Counted from the stretch's first letter, positions 34,175 to 43,876 are shown. The stretch: DNA of 64,000 nt from JALOKP01 sp963800865 (GCA_963800865.1 CAWDCL010000004.1:1984001-2048000); one strand, 5' to 3'. The notes: generated from the sequence alone by a model not told the origin. Translations and numbers: made by a program.

Positions 34175-35140
34175 TTGATCGGGCCGCCGCGAAGCGCTCC
34201 AGAGCTGAACGTCGGAGAGTTGCTTCTGACCGTGGGCGAGCGGCTCGACGCCGCCGTCCGCGTCGGTCAGGACCACCTCCAGCGCCCGATCGCCAGCCAG
34301 GCGATCCAGAAGCCCGGACTCGTCATGGCCGGGCTCTGGAAGTACTACCATCCCGATCGGCTGCAGGTCTTCGGCAAGAGCGAGGACGAGTACCTGCGGC
34401 ACCTGCCGCCGGCGCAGGCTGCGGAGGTCGTGGCGCAGCTCTGCGACGGGGCCGTCCCGGCGTTCGTCATGGCGTACGGGCTCGAGCCGCCGGCGCTGCT
34501 GCTGTCCGAATGCAGCCGGCGCGGCATCCCGGTCCTGGTGACCCCGCAGCCAACCGACCGGGTGGTCGAGATCCTGGTGCGCTATCTCGCGATGCGCCTC
34601 GCCCCCTCGGTCCGGGTCCACGGGGTCCTGATCGACATCTACGGGCTGGGGGTGCTGATCCTCGGCGAGTCGGGGATCGGCAAGAGCGAGTCGGCGCTGG
34701 AGCTGATCACCCGCGGTCACCGCCTCGTCGCCGACGACTCGGTCGAGATCCGGGAAGTCGACGACCAGCCGGTGGGCAACTCGCCCGGACTCACACGGCA
34801 CCTGATGGAAGTCCGCGGGCTCGGGATCGTGAACGTCGTCGAGCTCTTCGGCGTCACGGCGGTGCTCGAGAGCAAGCCGGTCGAGCAGGTCGTTCGACTG
34901 TTCCGCTACGAGCCCGGGATGACCGTCGACCGCCTCGGCGGCCGGCACGAGACCGAGATTCTCGAGCACCGGCTCCCGCTGATCGAGATCCCGGTCGCTC
35001 CGGGGCGCAACCTCGCGGTGCTGCTCGAGATGTCGGCCCGCCTCCAGCTGCTCAAGGGGCACGGGCGCGACGCGTCGCGCGATCTGCAGGCCGAGATCAA
35101 CCGCCTGATCGGGGCCCAGTCGGGCGAGGCGACGCCATGA
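34175..35140 (+). CDS. hprK: HPr kinase/phosphorylase
   Basis: A 321-residue bifunctional enzyme that phosphorylates and dephosphorylates HPr on its regulatory serine. TTG 34175 is chosen because TGGAGG lies four bases upstream and no ATG or GTG in frame fits. The Walker A loop GESGIGKSESALEL is near residue 165, with ADDSVEI after it. The HprK signature MEVRGLGIVNV is followed by EPGMTVDRLG. The N-terminal domain is complete. It overlaps rapZ by ATGA. Confidence 0.93.
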   Translation: MIGPPRSAPELNVGELLLTVGERLDAAVRVGQDHLQRPIASQAIQKPGLVMAGLWKYYHPDRLQVFGKSEDEYLRHLPPAQAAEVVAQLCDGAVPAFVMAYGLEPPALLLSECSRRGIPVLVTPQPTDRVVEILVRYLAMRLAPSVRVHGVLIDIYGLGVLILGESGIGKSESALELITRGHRLVADDSVEIREVDDQPVGNSPGLTRHLMEVRGLGIVNVVELFGVTAVLESKPVEQVVRLFRYEPGMTVDRLGGRHETEILEHRLPLIEIPVAPGRNLAVLLEMSARLQLLKGHGRDASRDLQAEINRLIGAQSGEATP

Positions 35141-36021
35141 CGCGCCTCGTCGTCGTGACCGGTCTCTCGGGGTCGGGCAAGACGCAGGCCCTGCGCTGCC
35201 TCGAGGACATGGGCTACTTCGCGGTCGACAACCTGCCGATCCCGCTGATCCCGTCCTTCGTGGAACTGCTCGGACGCAGCCAGGGCGAGGAGGCGCGCGG
35301 CGCATTCGTCGCCGACGTGCGCGACAGCGCCAACCTGGCCGACCTCCCGGCGGTGCTGGACGACCTGCGCGAGCGTGAGGGGCTCGAACTGCGGCTGCTG
35401 TTTTTCGAGGCCCAGGAAGAGACGCTCGTGCGCCGCTTCTCGGAGACGCGGCGGCCGCACCCGCTCGACAAGGAGAGCGAGACAGGGATCGCCGACGCGA
35501 TCCGCCGGGAGGCCAGCCTGCTGGGGGACCTCCGCTCGGCGGCCGACGCGGTGATCGGGACCGACGCGATGTCGCCGCACGAGCTGAGGCGGATCGTCCA
35601 GAACAGCCTCGATCCGGGGCGCGAGGCCTCGCCACTCCACGTGCGCGTCGTTTCCTTCGGGTTCAAGTTCGGCCTGCCCCGCGAGGCCGACATGGTCTTC
35701 GACGCGCGGTTCCTGCCCAATCCGTACTTCAAGCCCGAGCTGCGCGCGAAGGACGGGCGCGACGCGGCGGTCTCGTCGTACCTGGAGCAGCAGGAGGGCT
35801 ACCGCGAGTTCGCCGAGCGCGTCGAGGACCTGCTCGATTTCGTGATGCCGCGGTTCGTCGGGGAAGGGAAGAGCTACTTCACGCTCGGCATCGGCTGCAC
35901 CGGCGGCCGGCACCGCTCGGTGGCGCTGGCCGAGCGGCTCTCCGCCTGGCTCCGCGCCGCGGGCTACCAGGCGACCGTGACCCACCGCGACCTCGTGCGC
36001 GACGCGGAGCGACCCCGATGA
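35137..36021 (+). CDS. rapZ: RNase adapter/nucleotide-binding protein RapZ
   Basis: A 294-residue protein (YvcJ/RapZ family). It has Walker A GLSGSGKTQALRCLEDMG and the fixed VDNLPIPL near the N-terminus. The C-terminal domain contains FGFKFGLP, DARFLPNPYF and IGCTGGRHRSVALAE. In E. coli RapZ controls glucosamine-6-phosphate synthase through small RNAs; in other phyla its role is less clear, though it is often linked to hprK and PTS genes as here. Overlaps on both sides (ATGA) indicate tight coupling. Confidence 0.94.
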   Translation: MTRLVVVTGLSGSGKTQALRCLEDMGYFAVDNLPIPLIPSFVELLGRSQGEEARGAFVADVRDSANLADLPAVLDDLREREGLELRLLFFEAQEETLVRRFSETRRPHPLDKESETGIADAIRREASLLGDLRSAADAVIGTDAMSPHELRRIVQNSLDPGREASPLHVRVVSFGFKFGLPREADMVFDARFLPNPYFKPELRAKDGRDAAVSSYLEQQEGYREFAERVEDLLDFVMPRFVGEGKSYFTLGIGCTGGRHRSVALAERLSAWLRAAGYQATVTHRDLVRDAERPR

Positions 36022-36428
36022 TCGGAATCCTCGTCGTGACCCACGGGAACGTCGCCGCCGAGCTGGCCGCAGCCGGCCGGACGATCGTCGCACGGGAATC
36101 TCCGCTGGTGGCGCTGACCCTGGACTGGGACGATGACGTCGCCGACGCGCGGCAGCGCATCGCGGAGGCGATCGCGTCGATCGACCGCGGCGCCGGCGTG
36201 CTGATCCTCACCGACATGTTCGGCGGCACGCCGACCAACCTGGCGATGACCTTCTACGCTCCCGGGAAGGTCGAGGTCGTCACGGGCGTCAACCTGCCGA
36301 TGCTGGTCAAGGCGCTCACCCTGCGGGAGGACGCTGCGCTCGCGGAAGCGGCCCAGCTGCTGGCCGAGAAGGGGCGCAGCGCGATCAGCGTGGCCGGCTC
36401 GCTGCTCGGGACCCACGGCGAGGCCTGA
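36018..36428 (+). CDS. PTS mannose-family EIIA component
   Basis: A 136-residue single-domain EIIA of the mannose/sorbose family (PF03610). The phosphorylated His is in VVTHGN near residue 9; TDMFGGTPTNLA carries the conserved Asp. No EIIB, EIIC or EIID gene is near, so the phosphoryl group is more likely used for regulation than for transport. ATGA overlap with rapZ. Confidence 0.9.
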   Translation: MIGILVVTHGNVAAELAAAGRTIVARESPLVALTLDWDDDVADARQRIAEAIASIDRGAGVLILTDMFGGTPTNLAMTFYAPGKVEVVTGVNLPMLVKALTLREDAALAEAAQLLAEKGRSAISVAGSLLGTHGEA

Positions 36429-36432
36429 GGCC

Positions 36433-36705
36433 GTGCCGGAGCGCACGGTGCGACTGGTCAACCGGCTCGGCCTGCACGCCCGGGCCGCGGCGCGTTTCGT
36501 CGATCTCGCCGGCCGCTTCAGTTCGTCGATCGTCGTCGAGATGGGGGGGATCGGCGTGGACGGCAAGTCGATCCTCGGGATCCTGACCCTGGCCGCGCCG
36601 TGCGGCTCCGAGCTGCGGCTCGTGGTCGAGGGCGACGACGCCGAGGCGGCGCTCGCGGCGCTGGCCGAACTCGTGGCCGCCGGGTTCGGGGAGGAGCACG
36701 GATGA
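36433..36705 (+). CDS. ptsH: PTS phosphocarrier HPr
   Basis: A 90-residue HPr. The phosphorylatable His is in NRLGLHARAAARF, the regulatory Ser in GKSILGILTLAA (Ser-46 equivalent), the target of the HprK encoded upstream. GTG 36433 is four bases after EIIA. The stop overlaps the ptsI ATG. Confidence 0.94.
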   Translation: MPERTVRLVNRLGLHARAAARFVDLAGRFSSSIVVEMGGIGVDGKSILGILTLAAPCGSELRLVVEGDDAEAALAALAELVAAGFGEEHG

Positions 36706-38493
36706 TCGCCCTGCAGGGGATCGGGTCGAGCTCCGGAATTGCCGTGGGACAGGCCCTGGTGGTGGGCCGGCACGAGCTGCACGTGCCGCGCTACCGCATC
36801 CGGGCGGACGAGATTCCGCGCGAGCTGCGCCGCTTCTGGACCGCGCGTCGCCAGGCCCGCGAGGAGATCCTGACGCTGCGCGAGAACGCGGCGCGCAAGC
36901 TGGGGACCAAGTACGCCGGCATCTTCGACGCCCACCTGCTGATCCTCGAGGACCGCAAGCTCGGGCGCGAGACGGTTGCCCGCGTGCGGCACCGCCGGCA
37001 CAACGTCGAGTGGAGCCTGGCCGCGACGGTCAACGGGCTGCTGACGACGCTCGACGCGGTGGAGGATCCGTATCTCCGGGAACGGGGCGGCGACATCGTC
37101 GACGTGCACGAGCGCCTGCAGCGGATCCTCGCCGGCGCCGCGAACCGCCACGAGGGACGGCTCGAGCTGACCGAGGACGCGGTCATCCTCGCGCACAGCC
37201 TCTCGCCGTCCGACGCGATCTGGCTGAACCAGCCGCGGATCGTCGGGATCGCGACCGAGAAGGGCGGACCGACCTCGCACACCGCGATCCTCGCGGCGGC
37301 GCTCGGGATCCCTGCCGTGCTGGGAGTGGATCGGCTGCTCGAGACCGTCGTCGAGGGCGAGGCGGTGGTGGTCGACAGCGTGGCCGGGACCGTGCTGCTC
37401 CAGGCCGGCGAGGTCCAGCTGGAGGAGTTCCGGGCCCAGGGCGCCGACCTGCGGCTGCGGGCCATCCGAACGGCGCCGCGAGGGCCGCTCCACACGACCG
37501 ACGGGGTCGAGGTCCAGGTCGCGGCGAATCTCGAGTTCCCGGAGGAGATGGCGGTTCTCGAGCGCGATCGGGGCCCGCGGTGTCGGGCTCTTCCGCACCG
37601 AGTTCCTGTGGCTGGCCCGCGGCGGAACGGCACCGGACGAGGAGGAGCACCTCGCGACCTACCGGCGGTTGCTGGCGATCGACCTCGACGCGCCGGTGGT
37701 GATCCGGACGCTCGACCTGGGAGGGGAGAAGCTGCCTGCCACGGAAGCCCGGCACGAGGAGGAACCGAACCCCGTGATGGGCCTGCGGGCGGTCCGCTAC
37801 TGCCTCGCGCACCCGGGCGTCTTCCGGACCCAGCTCCGCGCGATCTTCCGCGCCGCGGCGGAGACGGAGCGGGTCTGGATCATGGTGCCGCTGATCTCGG
37901 GGCTCGAGGAGTGGCGCTCGGTGCGGCGCTTCGTGGAGCAGGTGCGCGAGGAGGTCACCCGCGATGGACTGGCGGTCCCGCGGGTCCCGCTCGGCTGCAT
38001 GATCGAGGTCCCGTCGGCGGCCCTCGTCGCCGACCGGCTCGCCCGCGAGGCCGATTTCTTCTCGATCGGGAGCAACGACCTGATCCAGTACGCCCTGGCG
38101 GTCGACCGCGGCAACAGCCGCGTCGCCTACCTTCACGACCCCTGGCACCCCGCGGTGCTGCGCCTGATCCGGATGGCGGTGGAGGCCGGCGCGCTGGCCC
38201 GGATCCCGGTCACCTTCTGCGGCGAGATGGCCTCCGACCCGCTCGGGGCCCTGACCCTGCTGGGCCTCGGGCTGACCCGCTTTTCGTGCACGCCGGCCCA
38301 GATCCCGATGGTGCGGGAGACGATCGCGGCCGCCTCGGCGCGCCGCTGGTCCGAGCTGGTGGACGAGGCCGCGAACCTGCCCACGGGGCGGGAGATCCGC
38401 GAGCGCCTCGACGCCGAGGCGGCCCGCCTGCTTCCCTGGCGGCGGAACCGGCTCGAGGCCTCCCCCCCCGGCGCCGGCCCGGCGCACGCCTAG
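36702..38493 (+). CDS. ptsI: PTS enzyme I (frameshift in the middle)
   Basis: About 596 residues: PEP-dependent autokinase that phosphorylates HPr. The N-terminal swivelling domain contains the active His in GGPTSHTAILAAALG. The PEP-binding C-terminal domain has GVGLFRTEFLW, LDLGGEKLP, NPVMGLRAVRY, MIEVPSAAL, SIGSNDLIQYALA and the catalytic Cys in VTFCGEMA. The frame changes once at about 37558-37562: residues up to AVLE are in one frame, SAIGARGVGLF onward in another. All motifs are intact, so a small indel in the consensus is the likely cause. Confidence 0.9.
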
Positions 38494-38516
38494 GTGGCGG
38501 GGCCTGTCGGACGCTC

Positions 38517-38525
38517 TGCTACAAT
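38517..38525 (+). promoter_or_regulatory. Extended -10 promoter of the MerR-like gene
   Basis: TGCTACAAT (38517-38525) is an extended -10, 24 bases before the GTG at 38550. No recognisable -35 lies at 17 bases. Confidence 0.45.
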
Positions 38526-38549
38526 TTCGGTCCCCCGGGAGAGGACCAG

Positions 38550-39620
38550 GTGTCGACCCAGCGCGCCGACAGCGAGCCCGAGTTGGTCCGACCGGCCGAC
38601 GTCTGTGCCCGGCTCGACGTCCAGCCCTACATCCTGAAATTCTGGGAGAGCGAGTTTCCGCTGCTCGGGCGCCGGGTCGGTTCGAAGCGGCTCTACGACG
38701 GCCCTGCATTCGAGATGGTCCGCGAGATCCGTCGGCTCGTGCTCGACGAGCGGCAATCGCTCGCGGAGGCGCGGATCGCGCTCGACGCGCGGTTCGCCTC
38801 CGAGGCGGCGCCCTCGGTGGCGCACGAAGCACCCGGGAGGGGGCCGGACGCCGACGTCGCGGCCTCGTCGCCGGAAGCGTCGGCCGAGCAGCTGCGACGC
38901 GCCGAGGAACGGGTCGGCCTGCTCGAGCGGGAACTGGGGGCGGCCCAGGACCTCCTGCGGAAGGTCCAGGCGCTGCAGGGGCGCGTGGCCGAGCTGGAGG
39001 ATGCGCTGGCGCGCAGCGAGGCCGACAAGCGCGGCGCGCTGGCCGCGCAGGCCGCCGAGCTCCACGCCGACCTGGGGAAGTCCCGGGAACTGGTGCGCGG
39101 GAAGGATGACGAACTGCGCCGCGCGCGTGAGGAAGCGGCCGAGGCGAGGCGCCAGCTCGACGAGGAGAAACAGGTCCGGCTCAGGGCGGCGACCCAGGCC
39201 GCGCGGGTCCCGGACCTCGCCGACCAGCTCGCCCGGCTCGAGCGCGAGCTGGGGGCCGAACGCCAGCGCCACGCCGAGTCGGCGGCCCTGCTCGATGGGC
39301 TGCGGGCCCGGCAGGCCGAGGCGGGACAACGCGACCTGGAGTGGCGGGCCGAGGCGTCGCGGACCATCTCGGCCGCGCTGCGCGAGGTGCGCGAGATCGC
39401 GTTCCACGCCGAAGGCCTGGAGAAGGCGCTGGAGCCGGTCGAGAGCCGCCCCCGGCGCGCCGCCCCCGCCGCGGCGGCCCCGCTTCCCGAGCCTCCGGCC
39501 GACATCGAGGAACTGGCCGCGGAGGCCCTCCAGGAGAGCCTCGCCGGGGCCGACCCGCCGGACGACGAAGGGAAGGCAGATCTGATGCCGGCCCCCGGGA
39601 ATGGTCCCGACACGCCCTGA
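38550..39620 (+). CDS. MerR-like HTH protein with long coiled coil
   Basis: A 356-residue protein. Residues about 12-80 form a MerR-type winged helix (ELVRPADVCARLDVQPYILK, WESEFPLL, SKRLYDGPAFEMVREIRRLV). From about residue 110 to 300 it is a long charged coiled coil, and the C-terminus is Pro/Ala rich. Small MerR-like genes of this kind are common near infC/tRNA loci in Acidobacteria and deltaproteobacteria. The long coil suggests oligomerisation or a structural nucleoid role rather than a classical effector-sensing repressor. No effector domain is visible. Confidence 0.75.
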   Translation: MSTQRADSEPELVRPADVCARLDVQPYILKFWESEFPLLGRRVGSKRLYDGPAFEMVREIRRLVLDERQSLAEARIALDARFASEAAPSVAHEAPGRGPDADVAASSPEASAEQLRRAEERVGLLERELGAAQDLLRKVQALQGRVAELEDALARSEADKRGALAAQAAELHADLGKSRELVRGKDDELRRAREEAAEARRQLDEEKQVRLRAATQAARVPDLADQLARLERELGAERQRHAESAALLDGLRARQAEAGQRDLEWRAEASRTISAALREVREIAFHAEGLEKALEPVESRPRRAAPAAAAPLPEPPADIEELAAEALQESLAGADPPDDEGKADLMPAPGNGPDTP

Positions 39621-39645
39621 GCAGGCAGCGGCCGAGCGGGGCCGG

Positions 39646-39654
39646 TGCTAGAAT
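39646..39654 (+). promoter_or_regulatory. Extended -10 promoter upstream of tRNA-Pro(GGG)
   Basis: TGCTAGAAT, 45 bases before the tRNA. A perfect hairpin (CGACCGCCC/GGGCGGTCG, 39662-39682) lies between it and the tRNA and may be the MerR-like gene terminator or part of the tRNA leader. Confidence 0.4.
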
Positions 39655-39699
39655 CAACCGTCGACCGCCCGCTGGGCGGTCGTTGCGTGTCCAGCCGGT

Positions 39700-39776
39700 C
39701 GGGGCGTGGCGCAGCCTGGTAGCGCACTTGCTTGGGGTGCAAGTGGTCGCCGGTTCAAATCCGGCCGCCCCGACCA
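39700..39776 (+). tRNA. tRNA-Pro (anticodon GGG)
   Basis: A complete cloverleaf with encoded CCA. Acceptor CGGGGCG (39700-39706) pairs with CGCCCCG (39766-39772), then A and CCA to 39776. The anticodon stem is CTTGC/GCAAG with loop TTGGGGT, so the anticodon is GGG, reading CCC/CCU. The T-arm GGTTCAAATCC is normal. Confidence 0.97.
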
Positions 39777-39801
39777 ATCAGACCTTCGAGACGGACGACC
39801 T

Positions 39802-39818
39802 CGCGCGGCTCCCGCGCG
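39802..39818. terminator. Hairpin between tRNA-Pro and the convergent SYLF gene
   Basis: CGCGCGG-CTC-CCGCGCG, 7 bp, without a T-run. It lies between convergent transcripts. Confidence 0.4.
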
Positions 39819-39844
39819 TGCTCCGGTCACGACGCCGGGCCGGA

Positions 39845-40418
39845 TCAGTTGAGGTCCTTGTCCTTGTAGTACTTCGTTCCCTTGGCCGTGAGTTCGAGGG
39901 CAAGGCCGGCGTCGGTGAGCTGGTAGAGCCAGACCCCGGGCGAAACGGACAATGCGCCCTGGAGGGCGGAGCCGGTAGCGCCGGCCTTGGCGGCAGCACT
40001 CGCCTGGCCGCCGAGTTCCCAGCCGGAGTCGACGAAGGTCGCGAGCGACTTCGGTGTCTCGAAGACCCAGACCAGGCTGAACTTCTTCGCGCCGAAGCCG
40101 AGGCCGGCCTGGACCTCGACCATCTTCATGAACGTTTCCTTCCCGGTCTTGTTGTCCACGGCAAGGCCTTTCCCCGAGCCGCCGCCCGCCACGAGGATCT
40201 TCATGCCGAAGTTGTTGAAGACCGCGTAGCCGGCCGCCTTCTCGATGGCGGCCTTGGCGCGGGGTTGCGTCTTGTAGAGCTGCGCCAGGGTCGCCTGCGC
40301 TGCTTCCCGGATCTTCTGGCGTGTTTCGTCCGCCTTCGACTCCTGCGCCAGGGCCGGGCCGAAGCAGCCCGAGACCGAGAGCGAGAAACAGCACGATCAG
40401 AACCCTGCATCTGCACAT
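39845..40418 (-). CDS. Exported SYLF-domain lipid-binding-type protein (frameshift in signal peptide)
   Basis: About 190 residues. The main frame reads ADETRQKIREAAQATLAQLY, GYAVFNNFGMKILVAGGGSG, QAGLGFGAKKFSLVWVFETP and LYQLTDAGLALELTAKG. This is the SYLF/YSC84 pattern; members bind phosphoinositides in eukaryotes and are secreted proteins of unknown role in bacteria. ATG 40418 starts a signal peptide (CRCRVLIVLFLALGLG) in another frame; a one-base shift near 40365-40400 joins it to CFGPALAQESK. In-frame starts within the main frame would lose the export signal, so a sequence error is likely. Confidence 0.7.
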
Positions 40419-40615
40419 GGTGGCGCCCTCTCTCCGGTCGAACGAACACGACGGTTACGCTGTCGCTCCGTCCATCCCGGAGACAGCGCTCAGGATCGAT
40501 GATACGCGCGGATTCCCGACCGTGGAAGGGATCCGCCCCGCAGCGCCAGCCGGTCCTCGCACGTTCGGCGAACCCGGCCGGCAGCCGCGCCATGGGAGGC
40601 CACCGGCCGCTGCCG

Positions 40616-41246
40616 TCAGAAGCTCCGCGAGTAGTTGTAGAGGAACTCGACCTTCCGGCAGTTCCGCACCGGCGCAACGAATCGGATGCGCTTGACCTCG
40701 GCTGTCGCCTTGCTCGGCGAGCGCTGCGTCGCCCGTGCTGTTCTCGATCACCTTCGTCGCGACGACCGTCCCGTCGGCGGCGACGTGCGCCTGGATCACG
40801 ACGCGCCCACGACCGGCTCCGGTCGTGTCGATCGACAGGGGCGGGGCGTCGAGGATCTGCGGCGCGGCGTCGGGGAGGCACGGTTCCTCCTTCCGGGCGT
40901 AGCGCGCGCTGATCCAGCCCTCCTTGCCGCCCGGCAACCCGACGCGGTACCACTCGGGCCCTTCCTCGAGCAGGGCCAGCTTCTCGCCCTTCTTCACCTT
41001 TCCCACGATCACCGCGCCGGCCGACGATCCGCTCCGGACGTTGACCGTCGATCCGGTGACCCTCACGAGGGTGGGGGGAGGCGGCGGCGGCGGCTCCGGC
41101 ACGCGGACCGGCTCCACCACTTCGGGCGGCGCCGGAGGCGGCGGTGGCGGGGGAGCTGCCGACCGGCATCCGGTCGGGACCAGGAGCCCTCCCAGCACTG
41201 CCAGTACCAGCAGGAGCGGACGGCCGCGGCCGACGATGCGCGTCAT
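40616..41246 (-). CDS. Lipoprotein with SH3b and TonB-C-like domains (frameshift)
   Basis: About 209 residues. ATG 41246 opens a lipoprotein signal ending LVPTGC (lipobox, Cys near residue 27), then poly-Pro segments. An SH3b domain (about residues 60-118: GSTVNVRSGSS, WYRVGLPGGKEGWISARY) precedes a TonB C-terminal-type domain (VVIQAHVAADGTVVATKVIE). After AALAE the frame shifts near 40705-40712 to read ATAEVKRIRFVAPVRNC and ends at TGA 40616. This fits an outer-membrane-anchored, peptidoglycan-reaching protein. It is divergent from the macA-like gene. Confidence 0.7.
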
Positions 41247-41494
41247 GGGGTCTCCCGGATGCCGGCGCGACCCGGGCCGGCGGCGAGCCGGATCGTAGCA
41301 CCCGGGCGCAGGCGGTTCGCGGCCGCGCGCCCCCTCCGGGATCGGCCCGGCCGAAGGCTCGGGGTGACCGCTGGGGGCCGAACGGCGACCACCGGTCGAC
41401 CCGTTGCCACCCTGGAACCCCCTCTTTCGTATTTCTGGCGACGGCCGGAGCGAAGCCGCCCGGCCGGGGCGCGCGGAACCCCGCGGGAGGTCTC

Positions 41495-42613
41495 ATGGGC
41501 AAGCTGATCAGGCTCCTCGTCATCCTGGTCGTGATCGGGGCCGGTGTCGTCGGCGTGTATGCCTGGCTGCGCGGCAAGGACTCGGCGGGCGACGGGCTGA
41601 AGACGATCGACGTCACGACCGGCGCGATCACCGAGAAGGCGATCGCGGTCGGCCAGATCAAGCCGCGGCTCGAGTTCAAGGTGAAGTCGAAGATCCCCGG
41701 GATCGTCAAGCGCTGCTTCGTCGAGGTGGGGGAGCGGGTGCGGGCCGGCGACCCGCTGTTCGAGATCGCCCCCGACCCGACCCCGAGCGAGCTGGTGCAG
41801 GTCGAGCGCGAGGTCGAGTCGCGGCGCGCCGCGTTCGATCGGGCCAAGGCCGACTTCGATCGCCTGAGCCAGCTCCACGCCGAAGGGATCGTCGCCCGCG
41901 GCGATCTCGACGCGGCCCGCGAGTCGTTCGATCGCGCGCGGATCGAGCTGGCCCGCGCCGAGGACGGGCTCGCCCTGACCCGCAAGGGCCGGATCGAGGG
42001 GCGCGGAAGCGAAATGGAGTCGATCGTGCGCGCGCCGGCAGGAGGTGTCCTGCTCGCGCGGCAGGTCAATCCCGGCGACCCGGTCGTGCCGCTGACCTCG
42101 TACCAGCCGGGGACCGACATGGCGACCGTGGCCGACATGTCCGACCTGATTTTCCAGGGCACGGTCGACGAGATCGACGTCGGCAAGCTGCAGGCCGGGG
42201 TCGAGGCGCGGATCAAGATCGGCGCCCTCCCCGACAAGCCCGTCACCGGGCGGATCAGCCGGATCGCCCCGCAGGCCAAGGAGAAGGACGGGGCGCGCCT
42301 GTTCGACATCGAGCTCGAGCTCGACCCGGCGGCGAGCCTGACGCTGCGCGCCGGGTACTCCGCCAACGCCGACCTGGTGATCCGCGAGAAGACCGAGATC
42401 CTCGTGATCCCGGAGCGCCTCGTGACCTTCGAGGACGGCGGCAAGAAGGCCTTCGTCGAGGTCCCGGGCGACGCGCCCGGCGCGGACCCGAAGCGGATCG
42501 AGATCACCACCGGCTTGTCCGACGGCCTCAACGTCGAGGTGGTCTCCGGGCTCTCCAAGGGGGACAAGGTGATCCAGCGTCCGCCCAAGGAGATCAGCGG
42601 GCTGCCGGGCTAG
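41495..42613 (+). CDS. MacA-like periplasmic adaptor (membrane fusion protein)
   Basis: A 372-residue adaptor of the RND/MacA family. An N-terminal membrane anchor (LIRLLVILVVIGAGVVGVYA) is followed by a barrel-sandwich half (EFKVKSKIPGIVKRCFVEVG, DPLFEIAP), a long alpha-hairpin (about residues 95-165), the second half-motif, and beta-barrel and membrane-proximal domains. It leads an operon with two MacB-type permeases and an ATPase. No TolC-like outer-membrane gene is next to it. Confidence 0.88.
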   Translation: MGKLIRLLVILVVIGAGVVGVYAWLRGKDSAGDGLKTIDVTTGAITEKAIAVGQIKPRLEFKVKSKIPGIVKRCFVEVGERVRAGDPLFEIAPDPTPSELVQVEREVESRRAAFDRAKADFDRLSQLHAEGIVARGDLDAARESFDRARIELARAEDGLALTRKGRIEGRGSEMESIVRAPAGGVLLARQVNPGDPVVPLTSYQPGTDMATVADMSDLIFQGTVDEIDVGKLQAGVEARIKIGALPDKPVTGRISRIAPQAKEKDGARLFDIELELDPAASLTLRAGYSANADLVIREKTEILVIPERLVTFEDGGKKAFVEVPGDAPGADPKRIEITTGLSDGLNVEVVSGLSKGDKVIQRPPKEISGLPG

Positions 42614-42640
42614 GCGGCGCGCGCGGCGGCGGGAGGCGAG

Positions 42641-43868
42641 ATGGGCGTGGTCATCGGAATGCGGCAGCTCTGGCGCGATCTCGCCAGCCAGAAGCTGCGG
42701 ACCTTCCTCACCGCTTTCGGCATCGTCTGGGGGACCGCGGCGATCAGCCTGCTGCTGGCGTTCGGGGAGGGGTTCCACAAGCAGATCCTGGTCAACTCGG
42801 CCGGCCTCGGCGAGAACATCGTGATCGCCTTCCCGTCGCTTGACCTCGATCCCGTTCGAGGGGCTGGGGAAGGGCCGGCGGGTCCTCGTCGGCGAGGAGG
42901 ACATCGACCTGGTCGAGCAGCAGGCGCAGGGACTGGCCGGGATCTCCGGCGAGTACGCCGACACCTTCCGAGTGCTCTACAACGCGCGGACGCTGCCGGT
43001 CGACGTCTCCGGGGTCCGCCCGGTCTTCGGCGAGTTGCGCAACCTGATCCCGCAGGACGGGGGGCGCTTCGTCAACCTCCTCGACGAAGCGGGCCAGCGC
43101 CGCGTGATCTTCGTCGGGAACGAGCTGGCCAGGGAGATGTTCGGCAGCACCGACCCGGTGGGGCAGACGGTCATGCTGCTCGGCTCGCCCTTCACGGTGA
43201 TCGGCGTGCTGAAGGAGAAGACGCAGGACTCGAGCTACAGCGGCCGCGACAAGGACAAGGCCTTCGTCCCGGGCTCCACCTTCCGCGCGCTCACCGGGGC
43301 CAAGTACGTCGACAACGTGATCTTCAAGGCCAGCAGCAGCCGCGCGACGGAGGGGCTGAAGAGCGACGTCATCCGGGTCCTGGCCGGGCGCCACCACTTC
43401 GACCCGAAGGACAAGGAAGCGCTCCAGATGTGGGACACCACCGAGGGCTTCCAGTTCATCGACACCTTCATGCTCGCGTTCCGGGCCTTCCTCGGGATCG
43501 TCGGGTCGCTGACGCTGGTCGTCGGCGGGATCGGCGTGTCGAACATCATGAACGTCGTGGTCGAGGAGCGGAGCCGCGAGATCGGGATCAAGATGGCGCT
43601 CGGGGCCCGCTCGAAGTCGATCCTGCGGCAGTTCATGGCCGAGACGATGCTGGTCACGCTGGCCTCCGGCGCGGTCGGACTGCTGGTCGCGGCTGGAATC
43701 TGCGCCGTCTTTCCCGAGGGCTTCCGGGAGTACGTCGGGAAGCCCGAGATCTCGCCGAGCGTGGGCCTGCTGACGGCGGGGCTGCTGGGCCTGATCGGGT
43801 TCCTCGCCGGCTACTTCCCGGCCCGCGACGCGTCGCGCCTCGACCCCGTCGTGGCGATGAAGCTCTAG
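42641..43868 (+). CDS. MacB/FtsX-type ABC permease 1 (frameshift)
   Basis: About 408 residues. It starts at ATG 42641 behind GGGAGGCGAG. The first helix (FLTAFGIVWGTAAISLLLAF) precedes a MacB periplasmic domain (FVGNELAREMFG, VGQTVMLLGSPFTVIGVL). Three C-terminal helices follow, with the conserved GGIGVSNIMNVVVEERSREI. The frame shifts once near 42836-42842: FPSL in the first frame is followed by TSIPFEGLG in the next. Everything before and after is conserved. It is the first of two similar permeases in tandem, which probably form a heterodimer. Confidence 0.85.
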
Positions 43869-43876
43869 GGGGAGCG

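Noticed and set aside
31292..35635. A 1447-codon open frame on the minus strand
   Set aside because: It runs antisense to acpP, fabF, hprK and rapZ and consists of Arg/Asp/His-rich low-complexity text; it is a high-GC shadow. Only the part corresponding to other frames (32983-34059) is a gene.
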